DNA from: CAYZYO01 sp964482585
GTDB lineage: Bacteria > Bacillota > Syntrophomonadia > Syntrophomonadales > Syntrophomonadaceae
Direction: 5' to 3'
Assembly: GCA_964482585.1 (NCBI GenBank)
Contig: CAYZYO010000052.1
Span: 1-16,252, forward strand
Length of the DNA stretch: 16,252 bases
A program made the translations under genes and the position numbers. Each line of letters starts with the position of its first letter. Position 1 is the stretch's first letter. Positions 6,470 through 13,925 of the stretch are shown here, piece after piece. The notes beneath the pieces were generated by a model that was not told the DNA's origin, searched no databases, and worked only from the letters and a program-made list of their open reading frames with translations.

Positions 6470-7879
6470 ATGAAAGACTGTCAATATAATGATACTTATT
6501 TAATGGATTTATTATGTACACTGGTGATAGAAACCCGGTATGAAGATTTGCCGGGTGAGGTAGTTAATTTTGCCAAAAGGCACATCCTGGATACAACCGG
6601 AGCCATAATAGGCGGTTCTTTTATGGAAGATATTTCTTCCATAGTGGATTTTGTTAAAGAACAGCAGGGTAAGAAAGAAAGCCACATCCTGGTTTATGGA
6701 GGCCAGGTTCCAGCCTCAATGTGTGCCTTTGCCTTAGGTCCAATGGCAAGGGCTACCGATCTGGGCGATGCCCATCCTGAAGCAGGACATAGTGCCGAAT
6801 ACACTTTACCTGCTCTGCTAGCAGCTACAGGAATAAAAAAGCAGGTTCCTGGGAAGGAGTTCCTGGTATCTTTTATCATAGGTCAGGAAATATTAATCCG
6901 TTTAGGTAAAGCCTATAAGTGCGTGAGCTGTGAACAGAGCTCGGGAAACCAGGGGGGGCATTACATTTTTGGACCGGTTGCTGCCGTTGGTAAATTATTA
7001 AACCTGAATAAGAAAGAACTGCTTGCCGCATTTGGCATGGCCAAATGTATGACCCAGCCTCACGACATGTCAATGTACAGTCCTGCCGATTCTATGGTGA
7101 GTCTTCATCATGGTTTCATTGCCCAGGATGCGGTTAATATTTGTCTTTTAGCTAAAAAAGGCATTAAAGGCCCGACTGCCCAGGTTTTATTAGGAGACAA
7201 TGGATTTTATTCCCTGTTTTTACGGCCGGGAAATAAGGTTGCGGTATCCGAAATAGTTAATAATCTGGGAAAAGAATGGGAAATGACCCGGGTAATGCTT
7301 AAGCCTTATCCCGCATGTAATTGTACCCATACCTCAATTAGTGGAATCCTGCAACAAATGCAAAAATATAGTTTTACCTATGAAGATATCCAGACGATTA
7401 AGCTTGAAGAATCAGTGATAAACTGGGTAATTGTAGGACATCCGTATGATGTCAAGTGGAATCCCCAATCAATTCCTGAATGCCAGTTTAGTTTACCGTA
7501 TACAGTGGCAGCAGCAGCCTACCTGGGTAACTTCTTCTTAGATGCTTACATTTCAGAAAACATTCATTCTCCTGCAATTCGTGAATTAATGACAAAAATT
7601 TCGGTTATAAAAAACAACAGTTTACCACCTTACGCAGCCAGGGTTACTACTACACTTAAGAATAATAAGGTTTATTCAGGTGTATACACTTTGGTAAAAG
7701 GTCATCCTGAAACTCCTTTTACCGATTCCGAATTAATTAATAAATTTAAAAAGTGCTGTTCCTATTCATTTAATATTTTCGATAGTTCAGTTATTGATAA
7801 AGTAACCAAAAGAATTCTGTCTATAGAAAAGGTTGAAGATGTAGTTAAAGAGTTAATTTTACCCCTGGCAAAAGTTTAG
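6470..7879 (+). CDS. MmgE/PrpD family protein
   Basis: This 469-residue protein has the length and full motif set of the MmgE/PrpD family, which includes 2-methylcitrate dehydratase, cis-aconitate decarboxylase and iminodisuccinate epimerase. Visible blocks are DTTGAIIGGS (41-50), the active-site region ATDLGDAHPEAGHSAEYTLP (95-114), GGHYIFGPVAAVGKLLNL (162-179), SLHHGFIAQDAV (211-222) and KPYPACNCTH (278-287). The start is the ATG at 6470, with AAAGGG 9 nt upstream; a TTG at 6461 overlaps that site. No methylcitrate-cycle gene (prpB, prpC) is nearby and the gene seems monocistronic, so 2-methylcitrate dehydratase should not be assumed. Several family members of unknown substrate occur in Clostridia. 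Its 5' control region abuts repeat copy D. Confidence 0.88.
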   Translation: MKDCQYNDTYLMDLLCTLVIETRYEDLPGEVVNFAKRHILDTTGAIIGGSFMEDISSIVDFVKEQQGKKESHILVYGGQVPASMCAFALGPMARATDLGDAHPEAGHSAEYTLPALLAATGIKKQVPGKEFLVSFIIGQEILIRLGKAYKCVSCEQSSGNQGGHYIFGPVAAVGKLLNLNKKELLAAFGMAKCMTQPHDMSMYSPADSMVSLHHGFIAQDAVNICLLAKKGIKGPTAQVLLGDNGFYSLFLRPGNKVAVSEIVNNLGKEWEMTRVMLKPYPACNCTHTSISGILQQMQKYSFTYEDIQTIKLEESVINWVIVGHPYDVKWNPQSIPECQFSLPYTVAAAAYLGNFFLDAYISENIHSPAIRELMTKISVIKNNSLPPYAARVTTTLKNNKVYSGVYTLVKGHPETPFTDSELINKFKKCCSYSFNIFDSSVIDKVTKRILSIEKVEDVVKELILPLAKV

Positions 7880-8144
7880 CCAGGTCAAAGTATTCAAAGA
7901 TTCTTTTCTTGCACCTGGAATACATATTGAACATATTGTTAAATAATTTATTCAATTCTTTAGACGGTCCCTTTATTCTCTCCTTTATATTTACTGGATA
8001 TTAGTATACGATTGATGTAACAAATGAAATAGGCAGGTTATCAACTACACTACCTGCTGATCACAACTGAACAGTAAAAGCAGGTAAATAATAAGGATCT
8101 TATAGACCCAGTAACCGCCAAAATGCAATTAAGGGAGGGTGAAT
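7880..8144. other. Spacer upstream of the UspA gene
   Basis: This 265-nt spacer holds a long-loop inverted pair CCAGGT/ACCTGG just after the PrpD-family stop (about 7880-7918). A second pair, GCAGGT (8033-8038) and ACCTGC (8052-8057), lies before the uspA ribosome site. Neither has a T-tract. I see no confident promoter and no repeat-family copy. Confidence 0.4.
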
Positions 8145-8594
8145 ATGTACACCTTTAAAAACATTTTAGTCCCGGTAGACGGCTCCGAGTTCTCTTTAAA
8201 TGCAGCCCAAATTGCAGCATCTATAGCCGAGAAATATCAGGCACAGCTCACACTGCTTCATGTTATTAGTCATTCTCTTGATAAATTTAGTATCCATAGG
8301 GGTGAAGAAAATGATTTTAATAATGAAATCAATAAAATCAGACAACAGGGAGTTGATATTTTAAAAACAGCTGTCAAATCTTTAGGAGACCATGACACAA
8401 ATATTGAAATGATATTGTCATGGGGTGACCCGGCAAAAGTAATACTTGAAGAGGTAGAAGATAAGGGCTTCGACTTAATAGTAATCGGCAGCCGGGGCCT
8501 GGGTACTATTAGAGGACTATTTTTAGGCAGTGTCACTGAAAGAATAAGCCGGGCAGTTGCATGCCCTGTATTAACAGTCAAAAAGCTTGGTTGA
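8145..8594 (+). CDS. Universal stress protein, ATP-binding type
   Basis: This 149-residue cytoplasmic UspA-fold protein begins with the first strand and nucleotide-contact region ILVPVDGS (7-14). It carries the ATP-binding signature G-2x-G-9x-G-S at residues 115-129 (GSRGLG through LGS), followed by PVLTVK. This pattern marks the ATP-binding, MJ0577-like class rather than the non-binding UspA class. The start is the ATG at 8145, with GGGAGG 6 nt upstream; the GTG at 8139 lies inside that site. It stands convergent to nhaA with 15 nt between the two stops, and both may act in ion or energy stress, though that link is only inferred from adjacency. Confidence 0.93.
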   Translation: MYTFKNILVPVDGSEFSLNAAQIAASIAEKYQAQLTLLHVISHSLDKFSIHRGEENDFNNEINKIRQQGVDILKTAVKSLGDHDTNIEMILSWGDPAKVILEEVEDKGFDLIVIGSRGLGTIRGLFLGSVTERISRAVACPVLTVKKLG

Positions 8595-8609
8595 AAAACA
8601 TGCAGTTAT

Positions 8610-9944
8610 TTAATTACTGGATTTCTGGCTAGGGCTGCTTGTAAGCCAGAGTATACTCATTCCAAGCAAGACAGAAAACATAGACCCCAACAGTATACCC
8701 ATTTTAGCTTGGTGAAGTAACACGGCATCTGCAAAAGCCAGATTGGCAATAAAAAGAGACATGGTAAAACCAATACCTGCTATACATGCTACTCCCCATA
8801 ACAGCTTCCAGGATACTCCTTCCGGGAGCAGAGCAATGCCGGCTTTAACCGCCAGCCATGAAAATAGTATAATACCAACCGGCTTGCCTAATAAAAGACC
8901 TGCAATTACCCCTAAAGTAATAGGGGTTATATATGAAACTGCTTCAGTTCCTCCGGTAATAGCTACCCCTGCGTTTGACAGGGCAAATAAAGGAATTATA
9001 AAGTATGTTACCAACGGGTACAAAGCATCTTCAAGTTTTTGTAACGGGGTATTTACATTATCTATAGTATTCTTTAAATGGTTTACCATTTTTTTCTGGG
9101 TTTGATCAACCATCATGATATTAAACTTATCTTCTGGAAAATTCACCAAAATATCCTGGGTTTCATTTTTAAAACGATCTTGATTATACTTTACCCTTGC
9201 CGGTATAGTAAGAGCCAATAATACCCCAGCTATTGTCGAATGAACTCCTGACTGCATAAATGCAAGCCATACAACAATACCTACCAGGGCATAAGGATAG
9301 GTACTTCTAATCCCGGTTCTATTTAAAACCATGGATAATAAAATAATAAGGCCTCCTATCAGCAAACTAATTATATTTATTTCTTCGGTATAAAATAAGG
9401 CAATTACAAGTATTGCCCCTATGTCATCAACAATAGCCAGTGCTAATAGAAAGACTTTTAAAGGAAGAGGTATTCTGCTCCCTAAGGCTAGTAAACAACC
9501 TAAGGAAAAAGCTATATCGGTAGCCATAGGTATTCCCCATCCATGGATGCCAGATCCACCCTGGTTAATTGCGATATAGAAAATGGCCGGGACAATCATG
9601 CCTCCTATCGCAGCAACAATTGGCAGGGTCGCCTTCTGGGGGCTGGATAACTCACCCACCAAAAATTCCCGCTTTATTTCCAGTCCTATTACGAAAAAGA
9701 ATATCACCATTAGTCCATCATTAATTAAGTGCCCCAGAGTCTCTGAAACCTGATAATTGCCAAATCCGACAATAATCCGGGTATTCCATAGCTGATAATA
9801 GCTTTCAGAATAGACTGAATTGGCCCATATTAAGGCAAGTACAGTTGCCAGGAGCAGTAATAAGGTTGTTGCCATTTTACCAGTAACAAACTTCGATACC
9901 GGCCTTGCTAGATATTTCCATAAACTGTAGGTGTTTTCTTTCAT
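8610..9944 (-). CDS. nhaA: Na+/H+ antiporter NhaA
   Basis: This 444-residue polytopic membrane protein exchanges external H+ for internal Na+. Diagnostic motifs are GLEIKREFLVGEL (87-99), MATDIAFSLG (140-149) and the ion-binding pair LAIVDDIGA (169-177), in which Asp173 and Asp174 correspond to the essential paired aspartates of Escherichia coli NhaA, with Asp143 matching Asp133. A hydrophilic loop of about 70 residues near 248-318 makes it longer than the enterobacterial protein, as in many Gram-positive homologues. AAGGA lies 6 nt before the ATG at 9944. It is a single-gene unit converging on uspA. Together with the Na+-pumping decarboxylase in the same window it suggests a cell that manages a sodium gradient. 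Confidence 0.96.
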   Translation of the reverse strand: MKENTYSLWKYLARPVSKFVTGKMATTLLLLLATVLALIWANSVYSESYYQLWNTRIIVGFGNYQVSETLGHLINDGLMVIFFFVIGLEIKREFLVGELSSPQKATLPIVAAIGGMIVPAIFYIAINQGGSGIHGWGIPMATDIAFSLGCLLALGSRIPLPLKVFLLALAIVDDIGAILVIALFYTEEINIISLLIGGLIILLSMVLNRTGIRSTYPYALVGIVVWLAFMQSGVHSTIAGVLLALTIPARVKYNQDRFKNETQDILVNFPEDKFNIMMVDQTQKKMVNHLKNTIDNVNTPLQKLEDALYPLVTYFIIPLFALSNAGVAITGGTEAVSYITPITLGVIAGLLLGKPVGIILFSWLAVKAGIALLPEGVSWKLLWGVACIAGIGFTMSLFIANLAFADAVLLHQAKMGILLGSMFSVLLGMSILWLTSSPSQKSSN

Positions 9945-10093
9945 CAGCAGTCCTTTCTTTACTAATATAAGAAATTATTTACTATTTAGTTATTTGCTAG
10001 ATTTAATTTAATATATTCTATCTTAAAAGTATAACATCAGCAACAACTGAACTACCATTGCTTTAGAGAAGCAACTTAACGATCCTTTAGATA

Positions 10094-10126
10094 ACAATCA
10101 AAGCCGGAGACTGAAGTCTCCTCTAC
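10094..10126 (+). repeat. Solitary core of the intergenic repeat family
   Basis: ACAATCAAAGCC is followed by the hairpin core GGAGACTGAAGTCTCC (10106-10121) and TCTAC. It matches the centre of copies A, C and D but no terminal GAGGRTTTTGCATAAT arms were found nearby, so it is a fragment. Confidence 0.65.
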
Positions 10127-10467
10127 AATTCTATGCTCTACGGTTCTATCTGGTTGCTCCGGATTTTACCAAAACGCCAGTGCGTGGCCAATTTACCAAG
10201 TAAGGTGACTGCATTAAGCACTATTTGCTAATTAATCAAGCCTAGATTCAGAAACCAAAAAATAATCTGTTTAAAAATTTGCTCATAATAGGATGAAAAA
10301 TACATTTTTAAAACAAATTTTAATATATCCATTAACATCTAACACTTTTTTTAACAAAATTCTTAGTTTCTTTGTCGAATTTAGGCTGTTGTGCATATTT
10401 TCGGTGCTTCTGTGTTATTTGTGGAAAAACCTGTGTATATCTAATTTTATGTCTGCTAATTAGTTAA

Positions 10468-10624
10468 TTGAGGGTTTTGCCTAATAGCTATTTTATGTAC
10501 TCTGGCATCTGTAGGTGAGAGTTAAGTCTCCGGCTTAACGTCATCCTGAAACTAAAACCAAAGGAGCTAAAAATTCTTCGCCGAAGCTCAGAACGTGTTT
10601 TTTTGAATTAGGTAAAACTTTCAA
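10468..10624 (-). repeat. MITE-like intergenic repeat, copy E (inverted, longest)
   Basis: The ends TTGAGGGTTTTGCCTAAT (10468-10485) and ATTAGGTAAAACTTTCAA (10607-10624) are inverted copies matching at 15 of 18 positions. On the minus strand the interior reads CAGGATGACGTTAAGCC, then GGAGACTTAACTCTC, then ACCTACAG, in the same order as copy A. An extra segment of about 50 nt with a TTCTTCGCCGAA hairpin lies between the end and the GGATGAC block. Both ends share the same CCTAAT change in place of CATAAT, suggesting a distinct subfamily. Confidence 0.75.
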
Positions 10625-10817
10625 ATATAAAGCTTCTCACTTCAATGTTATTAATTACTCGAATAATTTTAAACCATTAAAGTAATTTGCGGATATTCAA
10701 CTCTTTAAATAATACATTCCTCAAGATTATCCTGTTTTGAAACCTGAGCTTAGAATTATAACCAGGAGCCGTTTCCCAGATATGGCTTCTAAAACCAAAA
10801 GCAAGGAGGTGCAGCAG

Positions 10818-11030
10818 ATGGCAGTTTCCGCAACCCCTATATCCAGTGAATTAATCCTGGTAAATGATGTCGATGGTACCAAAACCCAGAACCGCTATTT
10901 TAGATCAGTTAGGAGTGCAGCCACCGATGATGCTGTTTTCAGCGTCGCTCAGTCTATTGTATCATTGCAAACACCCGTTAACGTAGCGGTCCAGCGTCGA
11001 AATATCGTAGAGCTGGAGGAACAAGCATAG
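10818..11030 (+). CDS. DUF1659 family small protein
   Basis: This 70-residue protein shows the DUF1659 pattern: an N-terminal strand (SELILVNDVDG), a central Y-F-R-S-V region, then ATDDAVFSVAQSIVSLQ, and a C-terminal R-R-N-I-V-E-L-E-E end. The start is set at 10818 by a near-perfect AAGGAGGTG 6 nt before the ATG; the longer open frame back to 10737 has no ribosome site. The DUF2922 gene follows after 39 nt and the pair ends in a terminator, so they form a two-gene operon. Function is unknown in the family. No signal peptide or membrane segment is seen. Confidence 0.85.
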   Translation: MAVSATPISSELILVNDVDGTKTQNRYFRSVRSAATDDAVFSVAQSIVSLQTPVNVAVQRRNIVELEEQA

Positions 11031-11069
11031 TTTTGATCACACTTATTAAAAAAAGAAAGGAGGGAAAAC

Positions 11070-11294
11070 ATGGCTGTTAAAACAGTATTAGAAATGGACT
11101 TTCAAACCGAGCTTAATAAAACTTATCGCATGAGGATCAATGACGCCAAAGATGATCTTACCGGAACTGATATTAATACTGCTATGGATAATATAATCGA
11201 CAAAGACGTTTTTTCAGTAACTGGTGGAGCTTTAATAGGTAAATTAGCTGCTCGACTGGTAAGCACAGAGACTTCAGAAATACCCCTGGTATAA
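11070..11294 (+). CDS. DUF2922 family small protein
   Basis: This 74-residue protein matches DUF2922: an N-terminal strand pair (VLEMDFQTELNKTYRMRI), the DAKDDLTGTDINTAMDNII helix region, a K-D-V-F segment with GGAL, and a C-terminal strand (AARLVSTETSEIPL). AAAGGAGGG lies 5 nt before the ATG, one of the strongest ribosome sites in the window, which implies high translation. It pairs with the DUF1659 gene, as is common in Firmicutes. A third partner often seen with them (a YvrJ-type peptide of about 50 residues) is not found here. Function is unknown. Confidence 0.87.
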   Translation: MAVKTVLEMDFQTELNKTYRMRINDAKDDLTGTDINTAMDNIIDKDVFSVTGGALIGKLAARLVSTETSEIPLV

Positions 11295-11307
11295 TAGTTT
11301 TTCATCT

Positions 11308-11337
11308 AAACGGGCTGGTCTTATCCCGCCCGTTTTT
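11308..11337 (+). terminator. Rho-independent terminator of the DUF1659/DUF2922 operon
   Basis: AAACGGGC (11308-11315) and GCCCGTTT (11328-11335) form a perfect 8-bp stem with a 12-nt loop, followed by a T run, 14 nt after the DUF2922 stop. Confidence 0.9.
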
Positions 11338-11356
11338 AATTATCAATCATTTTATT

Positions 11357-11424
11357 GACGATTATGCATAATCCAAAATGCTAATATAGATACGAATCGT
11401 GTGGGTGAGCATAAATGCAAAACC
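11357..11424 (+). repeat. MITE-like intergenic repeat, copy F (short, degenerate)
   Basis: GACGATTATGCATAATCC (11357-11374) and ATAAATGCAAAACC (11411-11424) resemble the left and right ends of the family, separated by only about 36 nt with no core. It is a likely internal-deletion relic. Confidence 0.45.
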
Positions 11425-11515
11425 AACAATTACTTATGCAAACAATTTATATTTTATTTAATATATGGGGTTTGTACCCAAAAAAATTATGCTCATATTA
11501 AATAGAGTTATTAAT

Positions 11516-11557
11516 AAAAAGGAGGATGTCTTATGGACATAGTCCACAGCATCCACC
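11516..11557 (-). terminator. Rho-independent terminator of the transporter/BMC operon
   Basis: On the minus strand GGTGGATG, CT, GTGGAC, a 3-nt loop, GTCCAT, AAGA and CATCCTCC form a long two-part hairpin with one mismatch and one wobble, followed by TTTTT. It lies 40 nt after the transporter stop. Confidence 0.85.
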
Positions 11558-11596
11558 TTGAGGGTTATTTATTCGTTTTAAATATATTACGGTCTA

Positions 11597-12187
11597 TTAA
11601 GACTTACTACTGCTGGAGTTTAATAATGGGGAACCAAAACTAATTACTTCCTGACCATAAGCGCCATTTAACGCTCCACCTATACTTTGCCAAAGACATG
11701 ATATAACACATAAAATAAGTCCCCAGGCTGCATAAAAGCCTACACTTGACGAACCAAATATAGATGCGTAGGACGTACCAAGAAAAAAGATATCTGCTCC
11801 GATTATAAATAATGCTGCAGCTAAATTTGTTTTTAAGAAAGCTGGCGTAAATCCAGCCATAAGAAGCCCCATCATCAAATAAAGCCAACCGTCAATGAAA
11901 GCTGTACTTACAGTAATAATATTAAGTGCTATGAGTAAGTTTTCAATGCACGCATGCCATGTAAAAACACTAAAGGCTAAATAAATATTACCACCCATAA
12001 TGTCATTATTTTTCAACTGTACAATACCTGCTATGGTTTGAACGATGGAAATCGAAAAACCTAAAGAAATTAAAACCAAGCCGGCTGCCGGTTCGGTATA
12101 ACCTACAAGAATAATAAATAATACCATTAGAAAAAAGGCAAGCACCATGTTTTCAGCAGGTGCTGCGCTCGCAAATTTTGTATTCAT
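11597..12187 (-). CDS. Acetate uptake transporter family (AceTr / GPR1-FUN34-YaaH-like) protein
   Basis: This 196-residue membrane protein has six hydrophobic segments at about 13-30, 33-55, 66-92, 98-118, 120-141 and 149-170, the topology of the SatP/YaaH channel family that moves acetate and other short acids. The stretch QTIAGIVQLKNNDIMGGNIY followed by a helix with F-S-V-F-T-W-H matches the family's second and third helices. The usual N-terminal NPAPLG motif is not present; AAPAENM stands in its place, so the substrate may differ. The start is the ATG at 12187 with AAAGGA 9 nt upstream; a TTG at 12205 overlaps that site. It follows butyrate kinase by 87 nt and ends at a terminator, making it the last gene of the BMC-linked unit. 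Its likely role is passage of the acid product, by inference. Confidence 0.75.
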   Translation of the reverse strand: MNTKFASAAPAENMVLAFFLMVLFIILVGYTEPAAGLVLISLGFSISIVQTIAGIVQLKNNDIMGGNIYLAFSVFTWHACIENLLIALNIITVSTAFIDGWLYLMMGLLMAGFTPAFLKTNLAAALFIIGADIFFLGTSYASIFGSSSVGFYAAWGLILCVISCLWQSIGGALNGAYGQEVISFGSPLLNSSSSKS

Positions 12188-12274
12188 AACAAACCATCCT
12201 TTCAAACTTTAAAATTATTGCAAATCTATTTTGCCTGAAGCTCTATTTAATTTTCTTGTATATATCAATTAATA

Positions 12275-13366
12275 TCATGCCAGTTTCTTATCTGGTGATA
12301 TTTGTTCCTGATAATCACGTGCCTGTTCCTTACCATTGAGCACTCTAAGGGCGCCCTCGGCTAAAGCTTCCATCTCCTTTTCACCAGGTTTAAGAATCAC
12401 TGGAGCAATAAAAGAAATACGTTTGAGCAATTCTGTTTGAAGCCATTTTGAATTGGCCATTCCACCTGTAATGATTATTCCATCAATATCGCCTTCTAAA
12501 ACGGTAGACATAGCACCAATTTCTTTTGCAATTTGGTAAACCATTGCTCGTAGTACTAATACCGCATATTTATTACCTTCGGCCGCCATTTTTTCTGCAA
12601 CTCGCAGATCTTTAGTACCTAAATGATCATATAGTCCACCTTCCCTTTGTATTTTTTTTATTAATCCATATTCGTCGTATTTACCTGAATAAGCTAAATG
12701 GACTAAGTCTTTAGTAGGCAGAGTCCCCGCCCTGTCAGGACACATAGGTCCAGCCTCATGCGGATTGTTACTATCAATCAACCTGCCTCCCAAATGAACC
12801 GTAACCGAAATTCCTGCCCCAAGGTGGACTACAATCAGTCTCAGTTTTTTATATGGGCAGCCTACTTCAGCTGCATACCGGATAGCTACAGCTCTACAAT
12901 TAAGAGTGTGGGCCATACTGTTGCGGGGTATATCTTTTAAACCGGAAATATGCGCCTCTGGAATATATTCGTCAACTGAAACAGGGTCAACAATAAAAAG
13001 TGGTAGAGCATATTCAGCCCCCAGATCCCAGGCTATTATAGCTCCGAGATTGGATGCATGTTCGCCATAATCCGCCTTCTGCAAATCATCTATCATTAGT
13101 TGATTAATATGATAAGTACCTCCGATCATTGGTTTTAAGATACCTCCACGAGAAACTATACCATCTAAATCAGAGACTTGAAGGCTTTTTCCTGACAGCC
13201 ATTTCCAGACCAAATTTCCTCTATATTCCCGCTGATCGTAAATTCGTTTGAAATGATTTATATCATCACTATGATCAATTGTTTCATTGTAGAGTCTGTT
13301 TTCATCGTCAAATATTGCGACTTTGGTTGAAGTAGCTCCAGGGTTAATCACCAATAATAAAGCCAT
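12275..13366 (-). CDS. buk: Butyrate kinase
   Basis: This 363-residue cytoplasmic ASKHA-fold kinase converts acyl-phosphate and ADP to a carboxylic acid and ATP. Motifs are NPGATSTK (8-15), the family block HASNLGA (103-109), HLGAGISV (181-188), PDRAGTLPT (210-218) and the adenosine motif IITGGMANS (298-306). The length and GEHASNLGA block fit butyrate kinase rather than acetate kinase (about 400 residues). The start is taken at 13366, with GAGGTG about 9 nt upstream; a GTG at 13378 would add four residues. It lies 88 nt after eutP in the same direction with no terminator between, so it probably belongs to the BMC unit. There it could harvest ATP from butyryl-, propionyl- or isobutyryl-phosphate. 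The actual acyl substrate cannot be read from the sequence. Confidence 0.93.
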   Translation of the reverse strand: MALLLVINPGATSTKVAIFDDENRLYNETIDHSDDINHFKRIYDQREYRGNLVWKWLSGKSLQVSDLDGIVSRGGILKPMIGGTYHINQLMIDDLQKADYGEHASNLGAIIAWDLGAEYALPLFIVDPVSVDEYIPEAHISGLKDIPRNSMAHTLNCRAVAIRYAAEVGCPYKKLRLIVVHLGAGISVTVHLGGRLIDSNNPHEAGPMCPDRAGTLPTKDLVHLAYSGKYDEYGLIKKIQREGGLYDHLGTKDLRVAEKMAAEGNKYAVLVLRAMVYQIAKEIGAMSTVLEGDIDGIIITGGMANSKWLQTELLKRISFIAPVILKPGEKEMEALAEGALRVLNGKEQARDYQEQISPDKKLA

Positions 13367-13454
13367 TTCTCCTCTCACCTCTTTTTACGCTTATTTCGAT
13401 CATTACATTAATTTTTCATATCCTGAGCTTTTATTGTTTGTATCAGGTGATTAT

Positions 13455-13925
13455 TCAACTGTTATTTCCCGTATATCTATTTGACTTTTTTTCCAGGAAC
13501 TGGCGAAAAAAGTCTATTCCTTCTCCAGTTTGAGCTGAGACGCTATAAATAGGATCCTTAACTCCTGTACGGTGTAGATATAATTCAGCTCGTTCGCAAT
13601 CAGCATTGACCGCGTCTTTTTTGGTAATTACCCCTAATACTGGACGGATAAATAAGTGCACAAATCCTTCAGGCATCAATATAGATTGATCTGCTGCCAT
13701 AACCAAAATAACAATCTGAGCCTGCTGAGCACATACCGACAAAATTGGATAACAAGCAGGATTATCACAATAATTGCCGGGTAAATCAATATATGGACCA
13801 TAGCTATTAAGACATTGTGTAGGGAGGATTCTCATATTTTCATCATATTGATCTAGTAGTGCCAGGATAAGTGTAGTTTTACCACAGCCCCTCGACCCTA
13901 CAAAGAGAAATTTTGTTTTAACCAT
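13455..13925 (-). CDS. eutP: EutP/PduV family BMC-associated GTPase-like protein
   Basis: This 156-residue P-loop protein has GSRGCGKT at residues 10-17, a G3-like DLPG at 47-50, a G4-like TKKD at 101-104 and a G5-like SAQTGEG at 130-136. These proteins are encoded in many BMC operons; PduV associates with the outside of the microcompartment, and Salmonella EutP has been reported to have acetate kinase activity. The start is the ATG at 13925, whose A is shared with the last base of the upstream shell-protein TGA, so the two genes overlap by 1 nt and are probably coupled. GGAGG lies 9 nt upstream inside the shell gene. The TTG two codons-worth upstream in frame is not needed. The C-terminal tail is short and polar. 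Confidence 0.9.
   Translation of the reverse strand: MVKTKFLFVGSRGCGKTTLILALLDQYDENMRILPTQCLNSYGPYIDLPGNYCDNPACYPILSVCAQQAQIVILVMAADQSILMPEGFVHLFIRPVLGVITKKDAVNADCERAELYLHRTGVKDPIYSVSAQTGEGIDFFRQFLEKKSNRYTGNNS

Larger units (their letters stand above)
9945..10817. other. Gene-free region of about 870 bp
   Basis: No credible coding frame was found. The region is AT-rich and contains a solitary repeat-family core (10094-10126) and a full inverted repeat copy (10468-10624). A weak promoter-like pair for the downstream small genes (TTGCGG, 17 nt, TAATAC near 10688-10716) is present. An isolated GC-richer patch around 10155-10215 matches nothing I recognise. Confidence 0.6.
11295..11596. other. 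Spacer of about 300 bp between two convergent operons
   Basis: The span holds the plus-strand terminator (11308-11337), degenerate repeat copy F (11357-11424), an AT-rich stretch and the minus-strand terminator of the BMC-linked operon (11516-11557). I see nothing else. Confidence 0.7.

Noticed and set aside
6312..6521. A 69-codon minus-strand frame
   Set aside because: It lies across repeat copy D and antisense to the PrpD-family start; no ribosome site and no recognisable protein features.
8743..9105. A 120-codon plus-strand frame
   Set aside because: It is antisense within nhaA, whose motifs and ribosome site are unambiguous.
10737..10817. A longer N-terminus for the DUF1659 protein
   Set aside because: The AAGGAGGTG site 6 nt before the ATG at 10818 and family length favour the shorter protein.
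11533..11643. A 36-codon plus-strand frame with a GGAGG just before its ATG
   Set aside because: The apparent ribosome site is one arm of the minus-strand terminator hairpin and the frame runs antisense into the transporter gene, so it is not a credible gene.
13367..13454. Possible terminator between eutP and butyrate kinase (CCTGA/TCAGG)
   Set aside because: The 5-bp stem has a long loop and no T-tract, so read-through is more likely.
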